Both the position numbers and the translations under genes were made by a program. 33,857 nucleotides of DNA from Nakamurella silvestris (GTDB lineage: Bacteria; Actinomycetota; Actinomycetes; Mycobacteriales; Nakamurellaceae): assembly GCA_003576535.1 (NCBI GenBank), contig QXCQ01000088.1, forward strand, positions 69,099-102,955. The letters are read 5' to 3'. The notes beneath the pieces are model-generated. The model did no database searches. It saw nothing but the letters and a program-made list of their open reading frames with translations, and had not been told where the DNA came from. Below, one piece after another: positions 33,800 through 33,857 of the stretch. Within the stretch, counting starts at the first letter, position 1. Every line of letters begins with the position of its first letter.

Positions 33800-33857
33800 C
33801 GTATAGTTGGGTCGCGTGAGGTTCCCCCAGCGGAGTGGACATCGATCTAGCGGGTCT

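Overview
The window comes from a high-GC actinobacterium. The evidence is GC-rich third codon positions, frequent GTG/TTG starts, SigE-type ECF sigma factors with membrane-anchored partners, a PadR/membrane-protein pair, and actinobacterial-style IS481, IS30 and tyrosine-integrase remnants. The species cannot be named from the sequence; a Nakamurella-like actinomycete is only a guess.

Positions 1-18.2 kb look like ordinary chromosome. In order they hold: a very large secreted GH78 alpha-L-rhamnosidase running off the left edge (minus strand); a secreted protein made of three copies of a W-x-G module; a luciferase-like flavin-dependent oxidoreductase; an ECF sigma factor with its membrane partner; a GH63/MGH1-like glycosidase; a 502-aa protein with a deaminase-type zinc signature at its C-terminus; a PadR regulator translationally coupled to a multipass membrane protein; a small unknown protein; a two-HTH regulator; and a small helix-hairpin-helix protein.

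From about 18.2 kb to the right end the window is accessory DNA rich in broken genes. It has an 830-bp gene-poor stretch with two copies of a palindrome exactly 300 bp apart, an unknown 248-aa protein, a 5'-truncated AraC regulator, and a frameshifted TOPRIM primase-like gene of conjugative-element type. Also present are a probable coupling-protein C-terminal scrap, a hexanucleotide tandem repeat, a lipoprotein, a NucA/NucB-like fragment, a decayed IS481 with a palindrome inserted in it, a decayed IS30, a transposase scrap, and the remains of an integrase/XRE/zinc-ribbon cassette. Three more ECF sigma/membrane-protein pairs sit among this debris.

The most interesting signal is a sigma-factor system. 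Two adjacent sigma/partner operons (23.05-24.30 kb and 26.03-27.33 kb) share a promoter-like motif (CACCAG..AGCGTCTTA, 51-54 nt before the start codon). Their membrane partners carry the same extracytoplasmic W-x-G module that is repeated three times in the secreted protein at 5.1-6.6 kb. This suggests a family of surface-sensing sigma systems plus a soluble multi-module relative. The second most interesting item is the putative deaminase-type effector at 12.9-14.4 kb.
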